Assembly (NCBI GenBank): GCA_012837885.1
Contig: DUQI01000088.1
Span: forward strand, 1 to 33,793
Source: Fastidiosipila sp.
Lineage (GTDB): Bacteria > Bacillota > Clostridia > Saccharofermentanales > DTU023
Reading direction: 5' to 3'
Length of the DNA stretch: 33,793 nucleotides
Positions 8,443 to 16,271 of the stretch are shown piece after piece. Under the pieces are notes generated by a model. That model searched no databases, had not been told where the DNA came from, and was given only the letters and a program-made list of their open reading frames with translations. Both the position numbers and the translations under genes were made by a program. The stretch's first letter is position 1. Each line of letters starts with the position of its first letter.

Positions 8443-9211
8443 GCCGGTTCGAATTACCCTCGATAAGCAGACATTGACGATAGAAGCGACGTTTCGCTAT
8501 GGCGCTTCTTGTTTCAACTTGCATCCGGCCAGTCAAATCGCCTATGCCGACCTGATCGAAGCGGGCATAAGGCGCAAATGGACGACCAGCTTTGAGGTGG
8601 ACGAGCGGCTTCAACGAGCGCTCGATCGTTTCGCCGACAGCCGGAATCTGCCGAAGAAAAATCGGCCGGATGTCACGAGACCGCTGCAGGTAGAAGTGAA
8701 GATCTACCGTCATTCGGTACACGGAATGACGTATGGCGAAACGGTGAAACCGGCCGCTAAGCCGATACACATCCGTTTGTCGCGGACGACGCTTTTGCCG
8801 TCCCGTGTCGGATCGCCTTTGTGGCGTCGCGCCTGGGGCTTTTTCCGGGTGTTTCAGATCGAGGGGCTCGGTCTCAACTGGACGCGCAAAGAGCGCGGTA
8901 TCATGACGATGGCGCCATACCCGCATGTCTGGCAGGTCGAGTCGGTTGCCGCTCATGAGTTCGGTCATCTGATGGGACTCGGCGATGCGTACGGGGCGAT
9001 CTACCGCTTTTATTATGAAGCACCCGGCACCGACAATTATCTGATGCGAAACAATCGGCGATTGTCGGCTGAGGAGCTCGCGATGGTGCTGGACGCCGAA
9101 CGCACGAACAAGATGCAGTTCTTTCCCAAATCATTTGAGAAAAAGCGTTTTAAGGCCGGCCTGAAGCGTGAGATCGCGCGCATCAAGAAACAGGTGGGCG
9201 ACACGAAATAG
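8417..9211 (+). CDS. Metzincin-like zinc metallopeptidase, apparently cytosolic
   Basis: The 264-aa protein carries HEFGHLMGLGD (180-190), which fits the metzincin zinc site HExxHxxGxxD with Asp as third ligand, and a Met-turn candidate NYLMRN (Met210) 20 residues later. Upstream are an IAYADLIEAGIRRKW helix (about 41-55) and an edge-strand candidate PIHIRLS (116-122), both in the order expected for a metzincin catalytic domain. There is no signal peptide or membrane segment, and the C-terminus is strongly basic (KKRFKAGLKREIARIKKQ). Known bacterial metzincins are mostly secreted, so a cytosolic one is unusual. ATG 8417 overlaps the previous gene; ATG 8423 is an alternative. It ends 11 bp from the convergent ABC permease gene. 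Exact family not identified. Confidence 0.8.
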   Translation: MTMTRSPREPVRITLDKQTLTIEATFRYGASCFNLHPASQIAYADLIEAGIRRKWTTSFEVDERLQRALDRFADSRNLPKKNRPDVTRPLQVEVKIYRHSVHGMTYGETVKPAAKPIHIRLSRTTLLPSRVGSPLWRRAWGFFRVFQIEGLGLNWTRKERGIMTMAPYPHVWQVESVAAHEFGHLMGLGDAYGAIYRFYYEAPGTDNYLMRNNRRLSAEELAMVLDAERTNKMQFFPKSFEKKRFKAGLKREIARIKKQVGDTK

Positions 9212-9222
9212 CCGGAGCGTCG

Positions 9223-10770
9223 TTAGAGATCCTTTCGCATAAACGTATCGTATGACGAGACCAGCATGACCAGGGACAAGGCGCCAAGCCAGACGAGCGA
9301 GAAGGTCAACGGTGATCCGCCGCCATCCATCTGACTGGCTCCGAACATGCGACCCAAATCGATCCCTCCGCTCGTGAAGTCGAGAGGCAGGATGTGGTGT
9401 TGCAGATCGAAATGCTCAAACGGCAAGAAGCGCATCCAGGTCGCGTTCGGCAGGAGGCTTGTCAGCAAAAAGACGAGCGGTTGCGCACCGAACCGGATCC
9501 CCATACTGATGCCGACGGAAGCCGCCGTGCTTAAACCGACAGACGACAGCATAAAGGCAAAGAGCATGAAAAAGAGCGATCCGATGTTTTGCAACGCCGA
9601 CGTGAAAAGCCCGTAGAGCCAGCCGCCGAATGCATGCACTTCACCATGTCTGACAAACAGATACGGCTGCAGCGATTGCCCGAGAATCAGGCGCATGCTC
9701 AAGATGCAAATGAGCCAACTGAGCACGATAAAGGCGAGCAGCACCGTGATGCAAACGAGCAGTTTTGCCGTGACGATTTTCCAGCGTTTGACCGGAGACA
9801 AGATCAACGATTTGATCGAGCCGCTCGAACGTTCCGAAGAGATCTGGCTGCCGGCTACGATAATGACTAGGATGCCGATAATGAACGCAGCGAAAGAGAC
9901 CAGGACATAGTAGTAGATGTTGGCGGTTGCGCTCTCGATCGGATCACCGCCCGGCGCCGTCGCCCGATACTCATAGATCAGGATGTTGTTGTCCAGATCC
10001 GTAAGCTCGGACGGCAGATAGACATGTTGTTTGCTTCCGACACTTGTAACGGCACCGGCCTTTTCTTCCAACGCATTTCGATAGCCTGTAGAAAGCGCGA
10101 AGAGCTTAGTCGCCGAGGCACCGCTTCTTGCCAGTTCCAATTCATAAGCGGCGACCTTGTCATTTATTTCTTTATTCTCGTCAGTGCCGTTCGGAACTAG
10201 GTTTCGAAACTCATTCATCATCTCGATCAGGTCGATTAACGTGCCACTTTCGAAGCGCGCTTCAAAAGTCGGCAAGGTCGCTTTCAACATCAGGTAGGCG
10301 GTTGTTTCCTCGATCGTTCTAACTGAGGCAGGCTTTCTTTCATACGTGTGCTGCCGCGCTTTCAGTTCGGTGTAAGGCCGCAACAGCCCTGACCCCATGC
10401 GACCTAGATCGCGATACAACTCTTTATGGGACTCAATCCAGTCGACACGATCGAGCTCGGCTTTAGCCTGACCGTACTGCTGGTATTGAGAGAGCGTCGA
10501 CGGCCGGTTTTCTCTGCCCGCAGATTCCGCGGCTTTCAGCATTTGATCGGTGCTCTGCAAGACGCTTGTGTAATGTTCACGATTGCCTGCGATATCGGCT
10601 TCGATCTCCAGTTCTGAGATCGGCTCGAATGCCGCGAATTGTGAGACTTCACGGAGTAGGAAACTGACACCGACGATCAAGGCCAGCATGATGAGTGCCA
10701 TGATGTAGAGCACCGGTCGGCGCCAGACCTTGGTCATCTCATTGCGATACAGTGCAAACAGCTTATTCAA
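9223..10770 (-). CDS. ABC-2 type transporter permease
   Basis: Membrane subunit of an ABC exporter. 515 aa: one membrane segment at about 20-40, a large extracytoplasmic domain (about 45-275) with charged helical sequence, then about five further membrane segments from about 280 to the end (for example YVLVSFAAFIIGILVIIVAG and LLVCITVLLAFIVLSWLICI). The motif QISSERSSGSIKSLILSPVKR between the second and third segments is characteristic of ABC-2 permeases. The start is TTG, supported by GGAGG 8 nt upstream. It overlaps the ATPase gene by 8 bp. Substrate cannot be deduced; related systems export antibiotics or peptides or act in envelope maintenance. Confidence 0.9.
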   Translation of the reverse strand: MNKLFALYRNEMTKVWRRPVLYIMALIMLALIVGVSFLLREVSQFAAFEPISELEIEADIAGNREHYTSVLQSTDQMLKAAESAGRENRPSTLSQYQQYGQAKAELDRVDWIESHKELYRDLGRMGSGLLRPYTELKARQHTYERKPASVRTIEETTAYLMLKATLPTFEARFESGTLIDLIEMMNEFRNLVPNGTDENKEINDKVAAYELELARSGASATKLFALSTGYRNALEEKAGAVTSVGSKQHVYLPSELTDLDNNILIYEYRATAPGGDPIESATANIYYYVLVSFAAFIIGILVIIVAGSQISSERSSGSIKSLILSPVKRWKIVTAKLLVCITVLLAFIVLSWLICILSMRLILGQSLQPYLFVRHGEVHAFGGWLYGLFTSALQNIGSLFFMLFAFMLSSVGLSTAASVGISMGIRFGAQPLVFLLTSLLPNATWMRFLPFEHFDLQHHILPLDFTSGGIDLGRMFGASQMDGGGSPLTFSLVWLGALSLVMLVSSYDTFMRKDL

Positions 10771-11695
10771 TGCTCGACCCTCCTCCCGTGATCTCTAGGA
10801 ATGCTTGTTCAAGCGATGTTTGAAGCGTCGTCATACCGGTGACCCGGACGTCGGCTAAGACCAGTTCTTTGAGTAGAACCGATGATTCGGGTTTCGGTAA
10901 GGTTACATCGAAGACACCTGGTGCCGACATCTCCATCTCATGTCCGCTTTTTTCGATCACTTGCTTGGCATTCTCCTGATCTTCCGCTTCAACGATATAG
11001 CGGATATGGTTTTTCGCGCGGGAACCGTCGGACAGGGATTCAATCTTGAATTCGCCGAGAACACGTCCGTTCGAAATGATCGCGACGCGATCACACATCA
11101 ACTGCATTTCAGCCAACTGATGCGAACTGACCATAATACCGATTCCGTCGTTATGCGCCAGCGATTTTAAAATGTCGCGCAGTTCTCTGATACCGGCCGG
11201 ATCGAGGCCGTTAGTCGGCTCGTCCAAAATGAGCAGTTTCGGCCGGTGCAAAAGCGCCTGGGCGAGACTGATTCGCTGTTTCATGCCGAGTGAGTAACGT
11301 TTGACTTTCTCATCGGCACGTTTTTCGAGACCGACCAGTTTCAATACTTCGTCAATTCTTTCTTTCGGTACATTGCCCTGCACACGTGCGTACATGATCA
11401 AATTGGTGCGTCCGGTCAGTTCTTTATACATCTCGGGATTTTCCACAATGCCGCCGACATGCTGCATCGCCTTTTCGTAATCGCGGATCAAGTCGTGTCC
11501 GCAGATCGTGACTTTGCCGCCATCGAGCGAAAGAAACCCGGTCGCAATCTTGATCGTCGTCGTTTTACCGGCGCCGTTCGGTCCTAGAAAACCTAAGATC
11601 TCTCCAGCCTTGACTTCGAGATCGACGTTATCGACTACGAGGCGCTTGCCAAACGATTTACGTACCTTCTCGAGCGTTAAAACGATTCGTTCCAT
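10763..11695 (-). CDS. ABC transporter ATP-binding protein
   Basis: ATPase partner of the adjacent ABC-2 permease. Walker A GPNGAGKTT (38-46), signature YSLGMKQ (134-140), Walker B LLILDEP (154-160) and the switch His in SSHQLAEM are intact. The layout, with GGIVENPEMYKELTG after Walker A and a C-terminal extension of about 90 residues, resembles the bacitracin-export (BcrA-like) subgroup; the substrate is not known. 310 aa. It overlaps the upstream membrane-anchored gene by 19 bp and the permease by 8 bp, so the three genes form one coupled minus-strand operon. Confidence 0.93.
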   Translation of the reverse strand: MERIVLTLEKVRKSFGKRLVVDNVDLEVKAGEILGFLGPNGAGKTTTIKIATGFLSLDGGKVTICGHDLIRDYEKAMQHVGGIVENPEMYKELTGRTNLIMYARVQGNVPKERIDEVLKLVGLEKRADEKVKRYSLGMKQRISLAQALLHRPKLLILDEPTNGLDPAGIRELRDILKSLAHNDGIGIMVSSHQLAEMQLMCDRVAIISNGRVLGEFKIESLSDGSRAKNHIRYIVEAEDQENAKQVIEKSGHEMEMSAPGVFDVTLPKPESSVLLKELVLADVRVTGMTTLQTSLEQAFLEITGGGSSIE

Positions 11696-12306
11696 GGCGT
11701 CTCACTTTCATCTGAATCCTGACCTCCCGGAAGGAAAATATCGAGAAACCGTCCGGCCAGCGGTTTTGTCTGGTCGACCAACGTCATATCCGGCAATGAA
11801 AATAGATAGGACACCGGCGTGCCGAGACTATAGTTTGAATGGTTTTCGACTGTACCGGCATTGTATATGTCGGCTGTCACATAGGCGTTTTCGACCTCCA
11901 TCTTCAGCAGATGACCTTCGTATGTAAGCTTCGGTTCGATCTCCCAGTCGACTGACAACTGGCGCAAAAAGACGTTATGCGTAGCTTGCTTTTGCAGCAC
12001 GTGATCGACTGATTCGTACCGTTCGCTCTGCCTTTCACTGTCTGGCGGATAGAGCTTTTCCAAGACGGTACGAAGCGACGCCTGCTGTTCGGCCATCTCT
12101 TCTTCCGAGATCTGCTGATCGAGTATAGCGTCTTCCGGGAAGATGAGCGCTTTCGTTTCTTCTTCCTGAATGCGCCGCATGTGCGCTATACCTGCTTCCA
12201 CGCGCCCGGCTCTGACTTGATCTTGCCAGATGCTGTATCCGGTGGCGGCGACCGCCAGCAAGATCAGCAAAAGGAGGCCGAGGTTGATCCTTTTTTTACT
12301 TCGCAT
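11677..12306 (-). CDS. Membrane-anchored extracytoplasmic protein of the ABC operon (209 aa)
   Basis: Short basic N-terminus (MRSKKR), one membrane segment (about 8-26) and a soluble part that should lie outside. The first soluble portion is helical and Glu-rich (EEEMAEQQASLRTVLEKLYPP), followed by a beta-like portion (EGHLLKMEVENAYVTADIY). There is no lipobox cysteine, so it is an uncleaved anchor rather than a lipoprotein. Start supported by GGAGG 4 nt before the ATG. First gene of the operon with the ABC ATPase and permease; an accessory or sensing role is a guess from context. No family recognised. Confidence 0.75.
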   Translation of the reverse strand: MRSKKRINLGLLLLILLAVAATGYSIWQDQVRAGRVEAGIAHMRRIQEEETKALIFPEDAILDQQISEEEMAEQQASLRTVLEKLYPPDSERQSERYESVDHVLQKQATHNVFLRQLSVDWEIEPKLTYEGHLLKMEVENAYVTADIYNAGTVENHSNYSLGTPVSYLFSLPDMTLVDQTKPLAGRFLDIFLPGGQDSDESETPWNESF

Positions 12307-12333
12307 AAGTCCTCCGCGTCACGCCTGAAAAGC

Positions 12334-12363
12334 GCAACACACCTATTTTACCTAAAGTGTTGC
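12334..12363. repeat. Inverted repeat GCAACAC/GTGTTGC upstream of the ABC operon
   Basis: Perfect 7-bp arms (12334-12340 and 12357-12363) separated by 16 bp. The spacer contains TAAAAT on the minus strand, a possible -10 of the 209-aa gene. The placement suggests an operator. Confidence 0.4.
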
Positions 12364-12462
12364 CTTTACGTATAACAAAACAGTCACGACTTTTCCGGCG
12401 TTATTTGCGCATGTTGAATGTAACGTCTATTACTCTGCCTCTAAGTAACGTGCTTTACGCTA

Positions 12463-12485
12463 TAGACACCCCCGGGGGGTATGTG
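12463..12485 (+). promoter_or_regulatory. CsoR-type operator upstream of copA
   Basis: The core ACCCCCGGGGGGT (12468-12480) is a near-perfect G/C-tract dyad in an AT-rich setting (TATAGAC before, ATGTGG after). CsoR operators have this form: paired C and G tracts flanked by AT. A csoR gene lies at the end of the same operon. It sits 42 bp before the copA GTG, close to a possible -10 (TATAGA, 12461-12466), which fits repression by blocking polymerase. Confidence 0.75.
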
Positions 12486-12522
12486 GTGAGGCAATGAATC
12501 GAATGATTGGAAGTGACATATA

Positions 12523-15114
12523 GTGAAACAATTTGATGTTAAAGGGATGACTTGCGCCGCGTGTCAGGCGGCGGTCGAAAAAAATGTAAGAAAGCTTCCC
12601 GGTGTCAGTGAAGTCAACGTCAATCTCCTGATGCACAGTATGGAAGTGGCGTTTGACGAGTCGGCCGTATCGACCGGTGAGATCATCGACGCAGTGGAGA
12701 AAGCCGGCTACGAGGCGTCACCCAGGGAACTGGAGGACGCATCGTACGAAGATAAGCCGGTGGCGGATACGAGCGAGAAAGAGTTAAAGCGCGTCAGATG
12801 GCGATTGATCTTGTCGATACTCTTCATGGTGCCCTTGATGTATGTGGCGATGGGGCCGATGATCGGTTTGCCGGTGCCAACGTTCATCGATCCGGACCTG
12901 CGCCCGATGTCCTTTGTCTTGATCCAGTTCTTCCTCTCCCTGCCGGTAGTGTTACTGAACTACACGTATTTTACGCAGGGCTTTAAAGCGCTTTTAAGTT
13001 GGACGCCGAACATGAACAGCCTGATCGCGGTCGGTTCAGGGTCGGCTTTTCTTTTCGGAATCGTCGCCTTGTTTCGTATCTCGGAGGCGGTGTCGGCCCC
13101 CGATCCGGAGCTTTTGCACCGTTACGTGCACAGCCTCTATTATGAGTCGGCAGCCGTTATTTTGACCTTGATCACGCTCGGTAAATACCTGGAAGCGAGA
13201 GCAAAGGGAAGAACGAGCCAGGCGATTTCAAAGCTCGTGATGCTGGCTCCTGAGTCGGCGACGGTGATCCGCGACGGCGAAGAAATCCAAATCCCGGCTA
13301 AAGAGATCGTCAAAGGTGATGAGATTTTGGTACGTCCCGGCGAGCGGCTCGCCGTTGACGGGATCGTCAAATCCGGCAGCTCGGCGCTCGATGAATCGGC
13401 GATAACGGGAGAATCGCTCCCCGTGGAAAAGAGCGAAGGCGACCGTGTCGTCTCTGCCTCGATTAACGGGCTTGGCAGCTTCACCTATGAGGCGACGGCC
13501 GTCGGTAAGGATACGACGCTCAGCCAGATTATTCGGCTCGTGGAACAGGCGGCCGCTTCGAAGGCGCCGATCTCGCGCCTCGTCGATAAAATTTCAGGCA
13601 TCTTTGTGCCAATCGTGTTGCTTATCTCGGCCATCACTTTTGTTGTCTGGATGATCTTCGGTCCGTCTTTCGAGTTCGCGTTGTCGATGGCGATCTCCGT
13701 CTTGATTATCTCTTGTCCGTGTGCGCTCGGTCTTGCGACACCGGTGGCCGTGATGGTCGGCACCGGGAAGGGTGCCGAACACAACATACTGATTAAGTCG
13801 GGTGAAGCACTGGAGACGGCGCATCACATCGAGACGGTCGTGCTCGATAAGACGGGCACGATCACGGAAGGAAAACCGAAGGTGACCGGTGTCTATGCGG
13901 CCGAAGACGTGTCGGAGGAAGAATTACTGCAGGTCGCTCATCTTCTTGAGAAAAAATCGGAGCATCCGCTCGCGCAGGCCATTTTGGAGTACACAAAAGA
14001 TATCGATGACGAAGGAAGAACGCTCGATCGTTTCGAGTCGGTCACAGGCAGAGGTATCCGTGCCTATCTCGATGACGAACCGTTACTTGCAGGAAATACG
14101 AAATTCCTCGAAGCGTCGGGGATTGATCTAAAAGATGGTCTGAACTTGGTCGACGAACTCGCTAAAAAGGGCGAGACGCCGCTATTATTCGCCAAGGGAA
14201 ACCGCTATCTCGGCATCGTCTCTGTGGCCGATGAGATCAAGGAGACGAGTACGGCCGCTGTGAAAGCTTTCCGTGAGCTCGGTATCAAGACGGTCATGCT
14301 GACCGGTGACAATGAGAAAACAGCGAAAGCGATCGCCGAAATCGCCGGTGTCGATGAGATGATGGCGGAAGTGATGCCACAGGACAAAGCGGTCTATGTC
14401 GATCGGCTGCAAAGCGAAGGCCAAGTCGTCGCCATGATCGGTGACGGGATCAATGACTCACCGGCACTGGCGACTGCCGACGTCGGTATCGCAATCGGCG
14501 CCGGGACGGACGTGGCGATCGAGTCGGCCGATATCGTCTTGATGAAAGGCGATCTGAATGATGCCGTGACGGCCGTCAGACTGAGTCGACAGACGTTGCG
14601 CAATATCAAACAGAATCTATTCTGGGCGTTTATCTATAACGTGATCGGGATTCCGATCGCAGCGGGACTATTGTATCCGGCGTTTGGACTCACCATGAAT
14701 CCGATGCTCGCCGCCGCGGCGATGAGTGTCTCGTCGATCTTCGTTGTGACAAATGCGCTCAGGTTAAAGACATTCCAGCCGACGAGGACGAAAAAACTCC
14801 AAGCTGCCGTCGACCTGAAAGAGACGGTACCGGAACGTGAACATGCGACCGAGTCGGAGAAGATCGATCAAGCGAAAGAAAGGGGAAACAACATGGCTCA
14901 TGAAGAAAAGACGATGCGTGTCTCCATCGACGGGATGACCTGCGGTCATTGTCAGGCCAGAGTAGAAAAAGCGTTGAGTACGTTACCTGGCGTGCAGATC
15001 AACGTCGATCTGGCGGACGGTGTAGCGACCATCAAGGGTGAGACGTTGCCGACTGAAGAAGCGGTCAGGCAACTCGTGGCAGATGCCGGTTACGATGTGA
15101 CGGGAGTCGCCTAA
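12523..15114 (+). CDS. copA: Copper-exporting P1B-type ATPase with C-terminal CopZ-like domain
   Basis: Inner-membrane Cu(I) export pump. Domain order: N-terminal HMA with GMTCAAC (Cys11, Cys14); a linker; membrane helices; the actuator loop with TGES; the CPC motif Cys398-Pro-Cys400 in the transport site; the phosphorylation Asp442 in DKTGT; the nucleotide domain with SEHPLAQAI and [10 protein letters not shown]; two last helices; then, unusually, a second HMA at the C-terminus with GMTCGHC (Cys807, Cys810). The 863 aa exceed a one-HMA CopA by about the length of one CopZ. The GTG start has GGAAGTGA upstream. A ribosome site and ATG remain just before the C-terminal HMA (separate entry). The stop overlaps the csoR start (TAATG). 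Expected to be induced by Cu(I) through CsoR. Confidence 0.96.
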   Translation: MKQFDVKGMTCAACQAAVEKNVRKLPGVSEVNVNLLMHSMEVAFDESAVSTGEIIDAVEKAGYEASPRELEDASYEDKPVADTSEKELKRVRWRLILSILFMVPLMYVAMGPMIGLPVPTFIDPDLRPMSFVLIQFFLSLPVVLLNYTYFTQGFKALLSWTPNMNSLIAVGSGSAFLFGIVALFRISEAVSAPDPELLHRYVHSLYYESAAVILTLITLGKYLEARAKGRTSQAISKLVMLAPESATVIRDGEEIQIPAKEIVKGDEILVRPGERLAVDGIVKSGSSALDESAITGESLPVEKSEGDRVVSASINGLGSFTYEATAVGKDTTLSQIIRLVEQAAASKAPISRLVDKISGIFVPIVLLISAITFVVWMIFGPSFEFALSMAISVLIISCPCALGLATPVAVMVGTGKGAEHNILIKSGEALETAHHIETVVLDKTGTITEGKPKVTGVYAAEDVSEEELLQVAHLLEKKSEHPLAQAILEYTKDIDDEGRTLDRFESVTGRGIRAYLDDEPLLAGNTKFLEASGIDLKDGLNLVDELAKKGETPLLFAKGNRYLGIVSVADEIKETSTAAVKAFRELGIKTVMLTGDNEKTAKAIAEIAGVDEMMAEVMPQDKAVYVDRLQSEGQVVAMIGDGINDSPALATADVGIAIGAGTDVAIESADIVLMKGDLNDAVTAVRLSRQTLRNIKQNLFWAFIYNVIGIPIAAGLLYPAFGLTMNPMLAAAAMSVSSIFVVTNALRLKTFQPTRTKKLQAAVDLKETVPEREHATESEKIDQAKERGNNMAHEEKTMRVSIDGMTCGHCQARVEKALSTLPGVQINVDLADGVATIKGETLPTEEAVRQLVADAGYDVTGVA
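14880..15114 (+). CDS. Possible internal CopZ-like chaperone translated from within copA
   Basis: Within copA and in its frame, AAAGGGGA is followed 7 nt later by ATG (14893-14895, codon 791). Initiation there would give a free 73-aa HMA protein: [14 protein letters not shown], then MTCGHC, and GYDVTGVA at the end, the normal size and layout of CopZ. Either a former copZ gene fused to copA and kept its start signals, or both products are still made. E. coli copA also yields a free chaperone, there by frameshifting, so a dual product has precedent. The sequence cannot show whether it is used. Confidence 0.45.
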
Positions 15115-15377
15115 TGCAAGCAGAACAAAAGCGGACGAGACGCCTCTTGAATACGGCTAAGGGGCAGATCGACGGCGTCCTGCGCATGGTCGAAGAGGAT
15201 CGATACTGTATCGATATCTCCAATCAGCTGCTTGCGACGATCGCGATCTTGAAGAAAGTGAACAATGAGATTTTGCATGCGCACTTGAATCACTGCGTCT
15301 ATGAAGCGGTGGAAAAAGAAGATCGCAAGGAAAAACTGGAAGAAATAGCAAAGATTCTCGATACTTTATCACGCTAA
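15114..15377 (+). CDS. csoR: CsoR-type copper-sensing repressor
   Basis: DUF156 family all-helical tetrameric repressor, 87 aa. The Cu(I) ligand set is visible: Cys32 (RYCIDI), His57 and Cys61 (HLNHC), with the same spacing as the Cys-His-Cys of characterised CsoR proteins. The N-terminal arginine/lysine-rich RTRRLLNTAKGQI helix supplies operator contacts in the family. It starts in overlap with the copA stop and so is autoregulated through the operator at 12463-12485. Cu(I) binding should release DNA and allow copA expression. RcnR or FrmR-type function is less likely given the ligand pattern and gene context. Confidence 0.93.
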   Translation: MQAEQKRTRRLLNTAKGQIDGVLRMVEEDRYCIDISNQLLATIAILKKVNNEILHAHLNHCVYEAVEKEDRKEKLEEIAKILDTLSR

Positions 15378-15415
15378 CGGTGTGCTATCATAATTTTCGT
15401 TGTGACGAGGTATCT

Positions 15416-16270
15416 ATGGAAAAAGAGACGAAGCTGATCAAGCGGGTCGCCGCTGTTCATGATCTATGCGGGTACGGCAATTGCTCCTTGGGCATTGCTT
15501 TGCCCGTTTTATCGGCCTGCGGCCTCGATGCACTGCCTGCGGCGACAGCCGTGCTCTCCACGCATACGGCATTTGCGACGTATACTTTCCAGGATCTGAC
15601 CGATTCTCTGGAACAAACGATCGCCCACTGGAAAGAGATCGGCTTCAATATTGACGGCGTCTACTCCGGATTTTTAGGATCGGCGCGGCAGATCGATATT
15701 TTGCATCAGTTTTTCGAAGAATCGAAAGGCAGGCGCCTTATCGTACTCGATCCGGTGATGGCCGATCACGGACGTATCTATAAGACGTATACGCCGGAGA
15801 TGTGTGCCGGTATGGCCGAATTGGCGCGCTTTGCCGATATTCTGACACCGAATATGACGGAAGCGGCAGTCTTGCTGAATGAGCAGTACACCGGCCAGCA
15901 TGCAGAAGCTAAAGAGACGAGGGCGCTTTGCGAGCGTCTGCTCTCTCTCGGCAGTCGGCGAGTCGTACTAAAGGGTATTGAAAGAGATGACGGACGTGTC
16001 TATAACGCCGTCATCACACAGGAAGGCGAGTACTACGAGAGTTGGAACAAACAGTCTTCCGTCTCACTTCACGGTACCGGTGATCTCTTTGCGAGCATCG
16101 TCACCGGGCTTGTGATGCAGGATAAATCGTTGCCCGATGCAGTCGAGTTCGCCGGTCACTTCGTCTACGATGCGATTATGTTGTCGAAGACACAGCCGGG
16201 GCATAAAGCACGGGGCGTCAGTTTTGAACCGCTCCTCGGTGAGATCGCAAGGTTTGCTCTCGGCGCGTGA
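15416..16270 (+). CDS. Pyridoxal/pyridoxamine kinase
   Basis: Ribokinase-superfamily kinase of the PdxK/PdxY type that phosphorylates B6 vitamers to feed the PLP pool. The ORF track starts at 15380, but ATG 15416 follows GAGG with 5-nt spacing, giving 284 aa. Seen: VAAVHDLCGYGNCSL near the N-terminus (substrate and glycine-rich region), VLDPVMADHG, LTPNMTEAAVLL, and the anion-hole/catalytic HGTGDLFAS (about 218-226), where the Asp is the catalytic base. Many Bacillota relatives are annotated as pyridoxamine kinase. It lies 38 bp after csoR and 1 bp before the yfhO-like gene; whether it shares the copper operon transcript is unclear, as there is no terminator between. Confidence 0.9.
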   Translation: MEKETKLIKRVAAVHDLCGYGNCSLGIALPVLSACGLDALPAATAVLSTHTAFATYTFQDLTDSLEQTIAHWKEIGFNIDGVYSGFLGSARQIDILHQFFEESKGRRLIVLDPVMADHGRIYKTYTPEMCAGMAELARFADILTPNMTEAAVLLNEQYTGQHAEAKETRALCERLLSLGSRRVVLKGIERDDGRVYNAVITQEGEYYESWNKQSSVSLHGTGDLFASIVTGLVMQDKSLPDAVEFAGHFVYDAIMLSKTQPGHKARGVSFEPLLGEIARFALGA

Positions 16271-16271
16271 C

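Noticed and set aside
16137-16271. Long N-terminal extension of the YfhO-family ORF inside pdxK
   Set aside because: The extension is a shadow of pdxK in another frame with no ribosome site; the first start after the pdxK stop (GTG 16272) is more credible.
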